This document shows, in pieces, positions 37,190 through 50,764 of a DNA stretch of 64,000 nt; the first letter of the stretch is position 1; each line of letters opens with the position of its first letter. Source of the stretch: Sialis fuliginosa (taxonomy: Eukaryota > Arthropoda > Insecta > Megaloptera > Sialidae); the NCBI GenBank assembly GCA_961205875.1, contig OY540812.1:15872001-15936000 (forward strand). Reading direction: 5' to 3'. Below the pieces are notes generated by a model. The model was not told the origin of the DNA and searched no databases. It saw nothing but the letters and a program-made list of their open reading frames with translations. The position numbers and the translations under genes were made by a program.

Positions 37190-39090
37190 ATTTGGGAACC
37201 ATAAAATACATTACTGATGCTTACTTTTTTTAAAGAATTATTAAATTTACCTATAATATATATTATTATAGGTATTATATTATTAAACTAACAACATTTA
37301 AAGTCACATTTTAATAATTTTCTCCGAAATATAACTTACAGGAAGGTAATTTTGCTAAATTAAGTTTTTTATATTTCGTTTTGCATCAAAAATTTTTATG
37401 ATCAACAATTTGTATTCAAATTATACTTATTTCGTGACATAGGTACATGTATGATGTGTATGTCCAATGTTCAATGTACTTACATATACATACCTACATC
37501 CATTTTCAATAAGTTTAGCTGTTAAAAAAAACTTTCATGACCGTTATTATACGTATAAAATCCCTAGCAAAAAATCAAGTGCAAATCGCTTGAAATATTT
37601 ACTTGTCACATCATAGTATTTGATTAATGATTAGAATTATTTAGGTATAATTGCTTTTTACATTTCTCTAACGTCATGTACATAGAGTGATTATTAATGA
37701 TTTTTTGTTAAAAAATAACCTTGAGCTGCTTATATTTTGATTAAGATCTTTTTTTATTTATTATACAATTAATGCAGTGATTGATGCATAAACACAGTAT
37801 TTTGCAAAGCTATGCAACAGTAACTTTTTGGGTAAAAAGTCTGTCGAAATACACTTCTAATGTCTCCTTAATATAAATTTTTTTTATGTAATAGTACCAC
37901 GTACATAATATATATATCCTTATACAATGTAATACTTATACTATTTGTTATATAAATAGTGTTAAATATTAGTATATAAAATTACTAGTTAAAAAACTAA
38001 ATATTAAAATGCATACGTGTATAAAAACAGCATATTTTTATAACAATTATTAATTAAATTATAAAATATTGTTGTTGACTATAAAATATTATTTGTTTCG
38101 TGTTTTGTTGATGTATTAAAACTGCAAGTGGAATTTCGTGTGTTTCATTAATGACCTTTAAATTGACAAGATAAGTCGTTTTATTAACCCTCTAATGCAT
38201 TAATTTTTTTGAGATTCAATAGTTTCTGTGTATTAATTAAACTTTGTGGCTAAAATACTGAAGCTACAGTATACTCTCGTATAACTAAAATTATTCTCCT
38301 CAAGGCAGTGTTGTATAGAGAGAAAACAATTATAAGACTGAGAAACCGATATAGTAAAGTCCACCTCAAGGCGAGTATATGCATTAAACGGTTAATGATA
38401 TTTTGTCGTTAATGTTTTTCACATCTAAATCGTTTGTTTGTTAACGCTCTCTTAAAAATCCGGATCGATTTGGATGAAACTTTCAACAACATACGAGAAT
38501 TCTTCATGATATCCGGAATATAATGGGTTATTTACCATCATACTAGCATGCAAAAGGGGTAAAGAATAAAGAAAATGTAACGAAAGTCGTTCTTAATACG
38601 ATACACTGACTAAAGTACTAAATGTAGTAGGTACATCAATTTATGGAAGATTAGAAAAACATGTGCCTACTATTATTTGGTAGCCTCCTTTCATGCAATT
38701 AATATAGTATAATTAATATAGTATAATATAGTATAGTAGTGACATTCTGAGCTGTATTCAGTCAACACTGCAGTTTGTTCAGAATATTTATTATTTCAAA
38801 TTTTATTGTAAAACATCCATTAATGATTTTTCAAAATCAATTTATTGAGGAAATTTTGTACGGTGTTATCAAGGAACCATCCCACCTGTTACCAGTTTGT
38901 AATTTAATGACTTGTTTATATCGTCTAAGACTAACAATAAGGCTCCAACACCCTCGGGGAGAGCAAGTGTAGCTTATTCTGTGTTTTCATCAAAATTACA
39001 AAATAGCAACACAGTGTTTTAAAAAAATCGTATTTAAGCTGTTTTTTTTCGCCATTACAGTCACGCTAAAATGGAATTATCGCTATAGTT
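37190..39090. other. AT-rich non-coding stretch
   Basis: No supported exon. A short TAATATAGTA tandem run is visible at about 38699-38742. The frame at 38775-38972 shows no recognisable family or splice support. Confidence 0.4.
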
Positions 39091-39095
39091 CCATG

Positions 39096-39700
39096 CAGTG
39101 CCGGCCTTAGCAAATCTGGCGCCCTGGGCGAGATTTATTTTTCCGCCCTCTCTACCCCTAAAAAAATGTTAAAAAATCAACGAAAATGTCAATTAAAATT
39201 GATAAATTAACAAATAAGTTGAATAATTAATATCTCACCTTGGCGCGATCCTACAGACTCAAACTTTTTTTTTAAATATATCTTGCATCATTTACTTTAA
39301 GACTATCAAATTCTCTAAGACCGTCGAGACCTCCTTCCCCTATTATGAACAAATTAAAATTTATAAATCAACAAATAAGTTGATTAGTTGGTATCTCAGC
39401 TAATACCTTATTAAAGGTTTTCTGGGTTGCTGAATAAGTATTTGTTAGTTAACAGCTATCAAATAATCGATTTTTTTTTACAAATTAACATTGTTTATAT
39501 TTAGCTATATTTTTTACTTAATCGGGTTTAACTGATCGACAAAAAATTTAAAGATAAAAAAAAAGTTTTCTCAAAAATTACAGCCTGTACACTGATTTGA
39601 ACCAAAAAAGTGACTTATGCTCCATTGTGCGCCGCCCCAACTGGCCTGGCGCCCCGGGCGGTCGTCCTGGTTCACCCCCCCTCCCCTAAAGTCGGTACTG
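39096..39700. mobile_element. hAT-like MITE with GGCGCCC sub-termini
   Basis: The left end CAGTGCCGGCCTTAGCAAATC, then TGGCGCCCTGGGCG, pairs with the right-hand CGCCCCGGGCGG block and end (minus strand CAGTACCGACTTTAG). The 8-bp flanks GTTCCATG and GTGCCATA match at 6 of 8 positions. About 605 bp, non-coding. Confidence 0.75.
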
Positions 39701-40892
39701 GTGCCATAACGAAATATATGATTGTACATGTATGTATAGGTATTATAATTATAAGTAAATAAACTGCTGTGTAAATAGATAAAAAAAATGTACATTTCTA
39801 CAACTTTTTATTAAAACATCCGTTTCCGGTTTATATATGCTCTTAAAAATAGGAGTAGAAAATAACTATTATATACTTATTAATGATTTCAGATCTACAG
39901 ACACAGACGTCATTGAGATAATGATCATACTAGATTCATGTAAATATTCGTTAATTAAATGCAGGTTTGTTAAAAGTAATTCTAATAAATAAATTAATAA
40001 ATACATATACACAAAAATAAAATATTTTTTAACTCCATCTACAAAACATTTAAACTATCTCTTTCTATCACCTTTCTATATACATATGTATATGCGTACA
40101 TCTATTTGTATATGTGTGTGTGTGACTCAGCTGATGGAATGAAATCGAAAGTGTTAGTTACTTACCTGTATGGAGAAAGATTAGGATGCCTAGACCCTGT
40201 ACATATAACAGTGCACTAAAACTGGTTTCACAATTTGACCTTACAGCTATTTCTTTACTTATATATTTGTAACTAATTTACTATATGACATAATTTATCC
40301 AAATATAAACAACGTATTTGTTTTGTCGATGGACAAATTGAAAAGTAAAATATACATTTATTTATTTTCGACTAATGCAATAAAACCCCCAAAAACCAGG
40401 AACCGATGCATGTATATTAATCAATGTATTTTCTGTAATCTATTCTATGACTACATATTATTATAGTATATTAATTAACTGGCGATAAAATAAATTTTTA
40501 CAATTCGGAAATATTGAAGATGAAATTAAGATATTTATATGTGAAAAGGTTTAGCTTATTTAAATGTATTTTTATATCAACGAGAATGATTTTATATACA
40601 TATTATCGACGTGTCATTTTATAAATGGTAGCGTAGTAATATTTCATAATATATATTATAAAAATAGTTTTTTCAATTTATTAATGGATAGATGCCATAG
40701 TTCAACTCTCAACACTCTCTAATATTGAAAATAAAATATACTCGTTACTTTTTAATATTGGTAGCTAAATATATGGCGGAGAAAAAGTGTCATTCATTTT
40801 ACAAAAATATAAAATGATAATATTATTGAGTGTATTTTATGTTAAGTGAAAGGTATGCATTTTTATTTTGAATTGTTAATGAATATGTACAT

Positions 40893-41337
40893 CAGTGGTT
40901 TCCAAACATTATGTTAGTACGCCTCTCTTAAATTTAGCCTCCCCTCCCATCTTTATTTCATCAAATAATGAAGAAACATTTTAAAAAGGTATAAAATGAT
41001 TAATACAAAAAATTTAAAAAAACGTAACTTGCATTTCTTTGCTTGACAAAATATTATATTCTTCACTTCGATTCAACCAAAATTGAACTAGGGTTTCACT
41101 CTAAAAGTTTTCTTTGAAATATCGCATGATAATTCTATCAGTTTTTCTTTTTCAATAGTTGTCAGTAACGTGCCTTTCAGGAATAGATAATAATATATAA
41201 AAAAATAATGTTGTACTATAAAAGTTTATTTATACCAATAAGAAATTTATTTATATGTATATATTTTTTATTTATATACCTAAATGTTATGTTATGAAAA
41301 ATTACTCTTATCGCGCTTTCCAGTTTGGAAATCGCTG
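40893..41337. mobile_element. hAT-like MITE with CAGTGGTTTCCAAAC ends
   Basis: The left end CAGTGGTTTCCAAAC is mirrored by GTTTGGAAATCGCTG on the right. CAGNGGTTCTCAAAC-type ends are widespread in hAT MITEs. The flanks ATGTACAT and GTCTACAT match at 6 of 8 positions. Non-coding. Confidence 0.75.
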
Positions 41338-42330
41338 GTCTACATTAAGAGAAAAATATTAATTTAAGTAATGAATCGGAAACAAAAACAAATTAAGAGA
41401 CAAAAATTAATTTTTAATCTGCAAAAAAAAATTAAATTAATCGTTAAATGATGGCATTGATGAATGAATATAAATTTGAACATTTTTCAGTAGCAAAAAG
41501 TAATACTTATAATAAAATTAGTAAAATTTCGTCGCAGTAAGAAACACATTTATAGATTCGATACATAATAATATGATAAAATATAAGATTTGCCCTTTTA
41601 CACGAGAAAAAATTCTCGAGAATAACACTACTGCATCTAAAAAGTTTAAATCGAAATGTGATTTTGTATCATCTAAAAATTAACAAAACGGTTTATATTA
41701 AATAACTTATGAAATAGGGGCGCGTAATTTTTTTATAAGAATTTATCATAGGAGAGACTTAATAAATAAATAATTTAGTAATTTTATAACCTGTAATCAA
41801 TGTAGGTACTGTATTATTTATTTTCTAGGAATGGACTTCACATTAAAAAATATTTTTCTTCTCGAAAAATAATCATTACCTATCTTACGTTCTGAAATAA
41901 ATTATTAAAAGACCACGTGATGTACAGTTACCAATCACTCTTTAATATTATTTTAATTGTTCTGCATATGTGCAGCTAGTCCTTTGTCCAATAATGAAGT
42001 TTCGACAAGGACGATACCATACTTACGCGTACTAATGTTGTTATGTTTGTGTGAACCTACTACAGACGTACAGTGTTATTTAGATTAGTTCTGTTAAACG
42101 CGCGGACTAGGTTGGACAGAAGAATATTATGTGTTGTATTTAACAGTTTGTGTACACACACAAAGGTATCAACATAATTTATACCTCGATTGTTATTGAA
42201 CATTGTTATTGTTTACTGTTTTGTTTAATATTTTGACGAAATGAAATTGTGCTAGTTGATGTTGAAGTGATTTATTTATTGTGATTTTGAAAATATTAAA
42301 ATAAAGGTAATGTTATAAATATTTCAATTT

Positions 42331-42860
42331 TAGGGTTCCGTAGAAAACTAGGAACCCTAATAGTTTCGCTCTGTCCGTCTGTCTATAAAAATTGTATACC
42401 TATTTAGATGAAATTGGTATAGAAAAGATTTTTTTTTTGAAAAAAAGTCTTTAGATAAGTCTTTTCAAATGCAACCCTTCAGTCACGATATATTTTCGTT
42501 CAAAGTCATTATCAGAGCTCTGCCTCCTTCTATTTTCTAAATTATCAATTCGAAAAATCTGAAAAAAATCTGAATGTAGCTTTTAATTAGTACTTTCGCT
42601 GAAAATTATAACGAACACTGTCAAAAATTGTTTGGACCCCCTTGGATTCACTCAGTCCGTTTGTTTATAAAAATTTTGTACCTATTTAAATAGGTCTCCT
42701 AAAATTTAGCTCTTGAATAGTACTTTTAATGAAATATATAACGAACACTATTGCAAGAATAGTTTATAAAAAATTTTGAAATAACTCTTTTATATAAATC
42801 GTAGTGAGAATTACTACGGAACCTTATCATGTGCGTGTCCAACACGCACTTGGAGTTTTT
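42331..42860 (+). mobile_element. GGTTCCGTAG-type dispersed repeat
   Basis: TAGGGTTCCGTAGAAAACTAG, then GGAACCCTAATAG, CTGTCCGTCTGTC and internally repeated TATAACGAACACT blocks. Such phrases are frequent in insect retroelement tails. Confidence 0.55.
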
Positions 42861-44263
42861 TTATTTAGTGTTAATTTATAACAATAAATAATATTAAGCA
42901 ACGTTTATTTTTATTTGACTTATAACGCCCGGTATTACCAAAAACTAAGTGCTCCTTTAATTAGCTGTCATTTAGCTAAAATCTACATTTAAATTTTGGA
43001 TCGTAGATATTATTAACAGAACCAAAAACATAATACATTTAATTAAATTTATTAAATAGATTTTTAATTTTCTGCTTTTTACAACGCATATTATATTTTA
43101 TGAGAGCCTAGTATATTTTAAATACATATCATATAGCATTTAAAACATGTTGGTATAATGGGTTGCATAAAACAAAATTAACCACGATTAGTTAATCAGT
43201 TGTTTTCAAACCATGATTAATATTAATTCTTAACTTAATCTCAATTTGTAAATGAACAATTCACTAAGGCCCGGTATTATAAAAGCCAGATAACTTTTAC
43301 TCTAGGGAATAAATTTATTCCACAAATAGTTTACACATTCTATGAGGTCCTTATTTGAGAAATGTCATTGTCAGAAATGTCATATCGATTTCGGTTTTTT
43401 TACACAAAATAATGTTGATACATATTAAATACAAAGTAAAAAGTGATTATATACATATAAAAACTCCAAAATATCAATTTTTAATTCAATATTATGGAGA
43501 TTTCTAATAAATTTTTACATTTGAAAATATTGCAACCAATAACGTCTATATGATTTCTTTATCTATGTACATATTGAAACGTCAAACGTGCATCAAACAA
43601 ATAACCTAAAACTTCATACGTAAATGCATATAACGCATAACATGAAATTTGAATTTTTACAGTATTTAAAATTCTTATGAATTTTATTATGTGCTCAAAA
43701 TGAAGGTTAAATTTTATTGATATATAATAATACAACAATATTGGCACATATTTTTTCATTTTTAGATGGGATGGTATAAAACATGCAGAAAATTATTTAA
43801 AAAAAAGGTTTGATAAAATAAAAACTTGAATGTATTTGAAAATCCATGACAGTTCGGTATCTTTAGGTCTTTAATTTTCTATATTACTGTATTCCTTCGA
43901 TCTAAATTTATACAATTTTTCCTCATATAAATGTCCAAAAAGATTTTAGAATCGATAATGTCTTGCAATCGCAGGTATAATTGACTGCGTATTACATTAT
44001 CATTTAAAATTTGCTGGTTTATTAAAATTAGACTACAGTTAAAAGAAACAGGAATGATTTAATACTTTATTTTATTTCTTATTGATGTTATCGTAGAGTA
44101 AAGCTTCGGGTATGAAATAAAAATGTAAATAGTTATGCAAAAAAATTTATTGATTATAATTATACATTAATTTTCAAAACAATGTACAAGAAACAAAAAT
44201 ATTTTTCTTGTGAAACTATTAATAAATATGATTTCTAGTTTTAAAAAAATTTATATGTACTTA

Positions 44264-44468
44264 CGATGTTGTTCGGTACAAACCTTTAGAAAACATTAAT
44301 TCCTTTCCGTAACAAACAGCAAAGTAATTTTGGTTTAGTTTTTTGTATTTATTCGTATAAATACGATGTTATTTTGTTCGGTACAAACCTTTACAAAACA
44401 TTAATTTCTTTACGTATCAAACTGCAAAGTAATTTTGATTTAATTTTTTGTATATTCGTATGTGCTTC
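44264..44468 (+). repeat. Tandem duplication, period about 105 bp
   Basis: TGTTCGGTACAAACCTTTA begins at 44270 and again at 44375. Both copies continue through AAAACATTAATT, CTTT and GCAAAGTAATTTTG with scattered differences. Non-coding. Confidence 0.85.
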
Positions 44469-44965
44469 AAATGAAAAAATCTCTTTCGTCTTTTTTTATG
44501 TTTCTTTTGCTTGAGTCATATCACATACATATGTACAATGTATGGATATTTGTATATATGTACTATGTACATATAAATAAACAGGCTTGTTTCTAAAAAT
44601 TATAAAAATATAAAACTAGCACAAAATCTACATTATTATAAGCACAAATAATTATTAATTAAGTTACCATGTTTTTGAAAAATTAGTATTAAAGCATTCC
44701 TAGCTGGTCGCAGTTTCAATATCTTCATAACATTATATATTATTACTCCTTAAATAATACACAAAACAAATTTGACATTTACGTGTGAATTGTAGGTAAG
44801 CATATTTCCACAAAACAGCTGTGACCTATGACTATGGCTGCCACAATTTATTCTAATTACCACGTGACCAAGTAAATATTTATTCCTTGCAAAAAGATGG
44901 GAATAAATTTAATGGTATGATATAGTGATATTTATAGTAGCCCAGGAAATAAAGGAAAAAATACA

Positions 44966-47900
44966 AGGAAAATGTATGAGGTGCCAAATTTAAACAGTGA
45001 TTAGAACATGTGCAGATGTATATTTCCTGAAAACTCCCTAGCAAAATTTGCTCCGGAACACCCTCAACCAAGGGCCCAAAGTTTTGTTTTACAAGGATTT
45101 TGTAAACACTCTGTATCTAAGGAACGGAATGTTCAATCAACCCCGTCTTTCGCATTTTAAACAGATAATTAAATTATCTACAACCTTTTTTATTATTATT
45201 TTAACCAAAAATAATTGTATACCTTTCAAAATGGTGGTCAAACTAAAAATTTTACTTTAAAAATGTAAAATTTTGAGTTTGACAGCCTTTTTGATAGGTA
45301 TAAAGTTATTTATGACCAAGAATGTGTTATAATTGATTGTAGTACATTTAATTGTCTTTTAAAAAAAATAAAAATGGGGTAAATCGGACTTTTAGTTCAC
45401 TAGATATAGTCATTTTACGAAAGCATTGCAATGTCTAAATACGTTACGGTAAATATGTTCATACATACTTGGATTCGAGTCTTGTGTTTGGCGATATGGT
45501 ACACTGAAATTACTAATCTCATAAACTTCGGAAAGGTCTGAAAATGCTCTTCATAAAGTCTAGTATTAAGATTTATTTTAAATTAGTCCAATATTAGGTT
45601 TTGTTTGTATTTATTCTTCCAGTACGTAATAAAGGAATATGTTAAATGTATAAAGGTACATAAAAATTACATTTTTACATTACAATAAAATTTTGAAGTT
45701 TAGGATAATTTATGAGGCATAAAATTATTAGAGCAATTAGAAATTAACGAGATGTATATTTCTTGAAAACTCCCAAAAAAAGTAGGGCCCGGAACACCCT
45801 CAACCAAGGGCCTAATGTTTTGTTTAACAAGGATTTTGTAAACACACTATATCTAATGAACGGAATGTTCGATCTACCCCATCATTCGCATTTCAAACAG
45901 ATAATAAAATTTTCTACAACCTTTTTTATTATTATTTTAACCAAAAATAATTGTAAACCTTTCAAAATGGCGGTCAAACTAAAAATTCTGTTCAATCTAC
46001 CCCGTCTTTCGCATTTAAAACAGATAATAAAATTGTCTACAACTTATTTTATTATTATTTTAATCGAACATAATTGTATACCTTACAAAATAACGGTCAA
46101 ACTAAAAAAAATACCTTATAAATAATGTGTTTTTGAGTTCGAGAGCATTTTTGATAGGTAAACAGTTATTTATGAGCATAAATGTGTCATAATTGATTGT
46201 AGTGCATTAAATTGTCTCTCCGAAAAATTAAAAATGGGGTTAATCGAACTCTTAGTTCACTAGATATATTCTTTCTACGAAACTATTATTTTATCTTATT
46301 GTTTTGATTGCATTTATTCTTTCAAATGGAAATTATAAATATATAACATTTATAGGTACATTAAAATTTAAAATTATTCAACTAATTTAAAATAAATCTT
46401 GACACTAGACTCTATGAAGAACATTTTCTGATATTTCCTAAGTTTATGAGTTTGATAATTTCAGTGTACCATATTGTCAAATATGAGACATAGACACAAG
46501 TATATAAGATAAAATGATGGTTTCGCAGAAAGAATATATCTAGTGAACTAAGAGTTCGATTAACCCCATTTTTAATTTTTCGGAGAGACAATTTAATGCA
46601 CTACAATCAATTATGACACATTTATGCTCATAAATAACTGTTTACCTATCAAAAATGCTCTCGAACTCAAAAACACATTATTTTTAAAGTAATTTTTTTG
46701 TTTGACCGTTATTTTGTAAGGTATACAATTATGTTCGATTAAAATAATAATAAAATAAGTTGTAGACAATTTTATTATCTGTTTTAAATGCGAAAGACGG
46801 GGTAGATTGAACATTCCGTTCATTAGATATAGTATGTTTACAAAATCCTTATAAAAAAAAACTTTAGGCTCTTCGTTGAGGGTCTTCCGGGGTAAAATTT
46901 GCAAGGGAGTTTTCAGGAAATACACATCTTGGTATGTTTTAACCACTGGCTAAATTTAGTACCTCATACATTATCCTAAAATTCAAAATTTTATTGTAAT
47001 GTAAAATAGCAATATTTATATACCTATACATTTAACATCTTCCTATATTACGTACTGGAAGAATAAATACGAACAAAACCTATTATTGAGCTAATTTAAA
47101 ATAAATCTTAATACTAGACCTTATAAAGAACATTTTTAGACTTTTTCGAAGTTTATCAGGATAATAATTTCGGTGTACCATGTCGTCAAACACAAGACAC
47201 AAACACAAGTATGTAAGATATTATAATGGTTTCGTAAAATTACTATAACTAATGATCTGAAAATCAGATTAACACCATATTTCATGTTTTGGATAGATAA
47301 TTAAATGTGCAACAATATACAGTAAGACTATTTTAACAAAAATTATTTTATGTTATTCAAAATGGCTGCCTAACTAAAAAAAAATCATTTTTAAATTAGA
47401 ATTTTTAGTTTGACCGCCATTTTGAAAGGTTTACAATTATTTTTGGTTAAAATAATAATAAAAAAGGTTGTAGAAAATTTTATTATCTGTTTGAAATGCG
47501 AATGATGGGGTAGATCGAACATTCCGTTCATTAGATATAGTGTGTTTACAAAATCCTTGTTAAACAAAACATTAGGCCCTTGGTTGAGGGTGTTCCGGGC
47601 CCTACTTTTTTTGGGAGTTTTCAAGAAATATACATCTCGTTAATTTCTAATTGCTCTAATAATTTTATGCCTCATATATTATCCTAAACTTCAAAATTTT
47701 ATTGTAATGTAAAAATGTAATTTTTATGTACCTTTATACATTTAACATATTCCTTTATTACGTACTGGAAGAATAAATACAAACAAAACCTAATATTGGA
47801 CTAATTTAAAATAAATCTTAATACTAGACTTTATGAAGAACATTTTCAGACCTTTCCGAAGTTTATGAGATTAGTAATTTCAGTGTACCATATCGCCAAA

Positions 47901-48422
47901 CACAAGACTCGAATCCAAGTATGTATGAACATATTTACCGTAACGTATTTAGACATTGCAATGCTTTTGTAAAATGACTATATCTAGTGAACTAAAAGTC
48001 CGATTTACCCCTTTTTTATTTTTTTTAAAAGACAATTAAATGTACTACAATCAATTATAACACATTCTTGGTCATAAATAACTTTATACCTATCAAAAAG
48101 GCTGTCAAACTCAAAATTTTACATTTTTAAAGTAAAATTTTTAGTTTGACCACCATTTTGAAAGGTATACAATTATTTTTGGTTAAAATAATAATAAAAA
48201 AGGTTGTAGATAATTTAATTATCTGTTTAAAATGCGAAAGACGGGGTTGATTGAACATTCCGTTCCTTAGATACAGAGTGTTTACAAATCCTTGTAAAAC
48301 AAAACTTTAGGCCCTTGGTTGAGGGTGTTCCGGAGCAAATTTTGCTAGGGAGTTTTCAGGAAATATACATCTGGACATGTTCTAATCACTGTTTAAATTT
48401 GGCACCTCATACATTTTTCCTA
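44966..48422. repeat. 3.4-kb palindromic array of ~750-bp units
   Basis: Plus-oriented units start near 45000 and 45750 (ATTTCYTGAAAACTCCC, AACACCCTCAACCAAGGGCC), with a partial third at about 45990. Minus-oriented units end near 46930, 47640 and 48390. The outer arms (44966-45990 and 47397-48422) look almost identical, mirrored about 46694. An inner mirror lies about 46402 (46130-46300 against 46510-46670). The frames inside, such as the identical ~76-residue stretches at 45763 and 47624, are by-products of the repeat. They resemble no known protein and start without promoter or splice context. Confidence 0.85.
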
Positions 48423-49083
48423 ATTTTACACCAGTAAAAAATTCTACGTTGCCTGGACTATAGTGAATTTGTTATTTTTATTCCGTTTTTAGTAATTTTT
48501 CGTTCCGAATGTTGAACTAGTCGACATCAGAAAGAGAAGAACTTATCTGTAGCAAGTGAAACAACAATACTATTTTTACTACCTAGTACTGTCGCTATTT
48601 ATTCATCGAGTAAACTTATCTGCCTTTTATAATACCGGCCCTAAATATGATATTTTTTTACCTTATAAAATTCATCATAACCGTGATTGTTTTTTAGAAT
48701 TGACGTAATAATGTTTTGAAAACAACTGATTAACTAATCATGATTAATTTTGCTTTATGCAACCCAAGGCAAGTCTACTTTAAAGGAGCATTTAGCCCTT
48801 CGGGGGCATTAAATTCGTTGATAATACCGGACATAAATATTTTCTACTGAAAACAATTATTTACTTATTTGGAATTTCGCAAAATTAATTACCAGATACC
48901 GGTAATTTCCACTCTGTAAATTAATATTACAGGTAATATACATATGTATATAAATACATATGTAATTATTAGTGTCATTAATACATTTGTTTGCACACAT
49001 GTTTAGTATAAAAAAAATAAATGACATATCCATGTTATCTAAAGTAAAGTATTTTATCAATTGCATATATACATATATATATA

Positions 49084-49845
49084 CTAGCGCATTGGCCCGG
49101 TGTTACCCGGGGATATTAATTTAATTAAACATAAAGTAATCATGCCCACCCGACATGCCCACCCAACATGCCCACCCAACATGCTCACCCAACATGCCCA
49201 CCCAACATGCTAACAACACACGGTTCACCACGAATTGTTTTTTCCGAAATTTTTTCATGAAATTTACCCAAAATATCCACAAATTATACACCTTAACTTA
49301 ACCTATCCATTAGTGAAAACCGGAATAAAATCCATTCAATAGTTATTGAAAAAATCGTGTAAAATTATATTTTCTCCCAGGAAACACCAGGTCTTATCTT
49401 AGAATTTGTATGAAAATCAAAAATAAATAAATAGGTTACCTTTCTTGTAATTTATAAAAATCCGTTTATTTATATTGTAAATTACATATTTTTTCATTCA
49501 AACTCATGGTGGAAAGATATATATTTGTAGGTATCATGATTCAAACTGACATTCACATAATATAGTAATGGTTTTCAGCGTCTTATATTCCATAGCTACT
49601 GTGTTTTTCTATAATGACAGTTCTATGCTCTGACATCATAGAAATAAAAGACGCTATGCAAAAGATTCTGTTTAATTTTTTGATGTTAAATCTTAGATTT
49701 TCATAAAATATTATTAGCCACGATACTGCTCGTAAAAATTATCTAACTATTGGTGAAAACCGTATTGAAATCGGTTCAGTAATTCCCGAGTCTATAAGCC
49801 ACACACAAACGAACATTCATTTTTATATATATAGATATATATTTT
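49084..49845 (+). mobile_element. Dispersed retroelement tail, family R copy 3
   Basis: Starts ACTAGCGCATTGGCCCGGTG and ends CAGTAATTCCCGAGTCTATA, then a TATATATAGAT tail. It is collinear with the 8.05-kb copy and carries the 13-bp minisatellite at 49141-49205. No reverse transcriptase. Confidence 0.75.
49141..49205 (+). repeat. 13-bp minisatellite (CATGCCCACCCAA x5)
   Basis: Five consecutive 13-base units with only two substitutions, followed by a partial unit. The 8.05-kb family R copy has only a single degenerate equivalent at this position, so the array expanded after that copy formed. Confidence 0.95.
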
Positions 49846-50000
49846 AGACAATTAATAGGAACTCTCTAAGACCATATGGGCGGCTGTAATATATTAAAAG
49901 TATTAATTTATTTCAAGTACCGATCTAATTTGTCTTTTTTGTACTCATCTACTTGTTATAATATACATATAAACATAAAATCTATACTTTATATATGTAC

Positions 50001-50764
50001 AGGTTAGGCCAAAAGTCACGGAGAGGTCTGAAGTTTATATAACTTGTTTTAAATTAATTTTTTATTTACACATTTTATAGAGAAGGTCTTAGAAATTCAT
50101 CATGGAAAAATTCACGATCGATCAGTGAACAGAAATTGTAAAATTTTACTATCCAAACCCAGAGTCAATATTTCTGACCCAACGAGCATATCGCCGTCAT
50201 TATAATGTGAGAGATTCTTCAACTACACCCTACACCAGACCGTACACTTATGAGGTTACAATTCCTTTTTCCGAACTCCAAATATTGGAGTTTTTTTTTA
50301 ATGAAAATGTGGTTCATCTGACATTATCGCCTTGTGAATAAATTCTTTCCTTGCTAATTCTTGAAATCTGATGGTATAAGCAATCTGTGGGCATAATTTG
50401 ATAGCTTCAGTTATTGTACCAATGTTCAAAGTTTTCAGAATATGCCGGAATGACATCTTTTGCAAAACTCTCCCTTACATGCTCAGTTGTAGATTCGTTC
50501 CTAACCGAGCACGGTTTGCTTGTTCGTTGCTTACAGCACCCTATTTATCAAAACGACCAATCAAACGTCTTCCCATTGATTCACTCAAACCCAGAATTAT
50601 CGACTCTGAGTTTCGATAGTAAATTTCAATAATTTATGCACGCTTTCCGATAGTGAATTTTTCTATGGTGAATTTCTAAGGTCTTCCTTATAAAATGTGC
50701 ACATACAAATTAATTTAAAAAAGTTGTTTAAACTTCAGACATCTTCGTGACTTTGGACCCACCT
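50001..50764 (+). pseudogene. Mariner/Tc1-like element remnant with transposase N-terminal fragment
   Basis: The ends AGGTTAGGCCAAAAGTCACG and CGTGACTTTGGACCCACCT are inverted, and pairing continues inward (GTCTGAAGTTTA, TTAAATTAATT). A frame from the ATG at 50102 has an internal stop after eight codons. It then reads TEIVKFYYPNPES and LTQRAYRRHYNVRDSS, the usual N-terminal helix-turn-helix of a mariner-like transposase (VEIVKLYYQN..., TQRAYRRHFNVR). The catalytic domain is missing or scrambled. Fragments such as STTEHVRESFAKD are visible on the minus strand at about 50440-50500, which suggests internal rearrangement. It cannot be active. Confidence 0.75.

Larger units (their letters stand above)
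43268..48642. mobile_element. Inner 5.4-kb element with GGCCGGTATTATAAAAG ends
   Basis: The left end GGCCCGGTATTATAAAAGCC, then AGATAA, is mirrored on the right by TTATCTGCCTTTTATAATAC, then CGGCC. No transposase was recognised inside. It contains the tandem pair at 44.3 kb and the palindromic array at 44966-48422. It lies within the outer element, so it inserted later or captured sequence. Confidence 0.65.
42927..48832. mobile_element. Outer inverted-repeat element (family B relative) split by an inner element
   Basis: The left part (42927-about 43267) begins GCCCGGTATTACCAAAAAC and carries GTGCTCCTTTAA, GGGTTGCATAAAACAAAATTAA and GATTAGTTAATCAGTTG. The right part (about 48643-48832) carries the inverse of all these and ends AATACCGGAC. 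Together the two parts would make a MITE of about 530 bp. The intervening 5.4 kb is the inner element. Confidence 0.7.

Noticed and set aside
40166-40230. Consensus CAG|GTAAGT donor on the minus strand with a hydrophobic frame (ALLYVQGLGILIFLH)
   Set aside because: No ATG or credible acceptor upstream in that frame, and no partner exon. At most a non-coding first exon.
45763-46125. 120-residue open frame and its mirror-image copies at 46611-46946 and 47391-47624
   Set aside because: They arise from the inverted-repeat units. The sequence has no known motif, no start context and AT-driven composition, and identity follows the DNA palindrome rather than codon positions.
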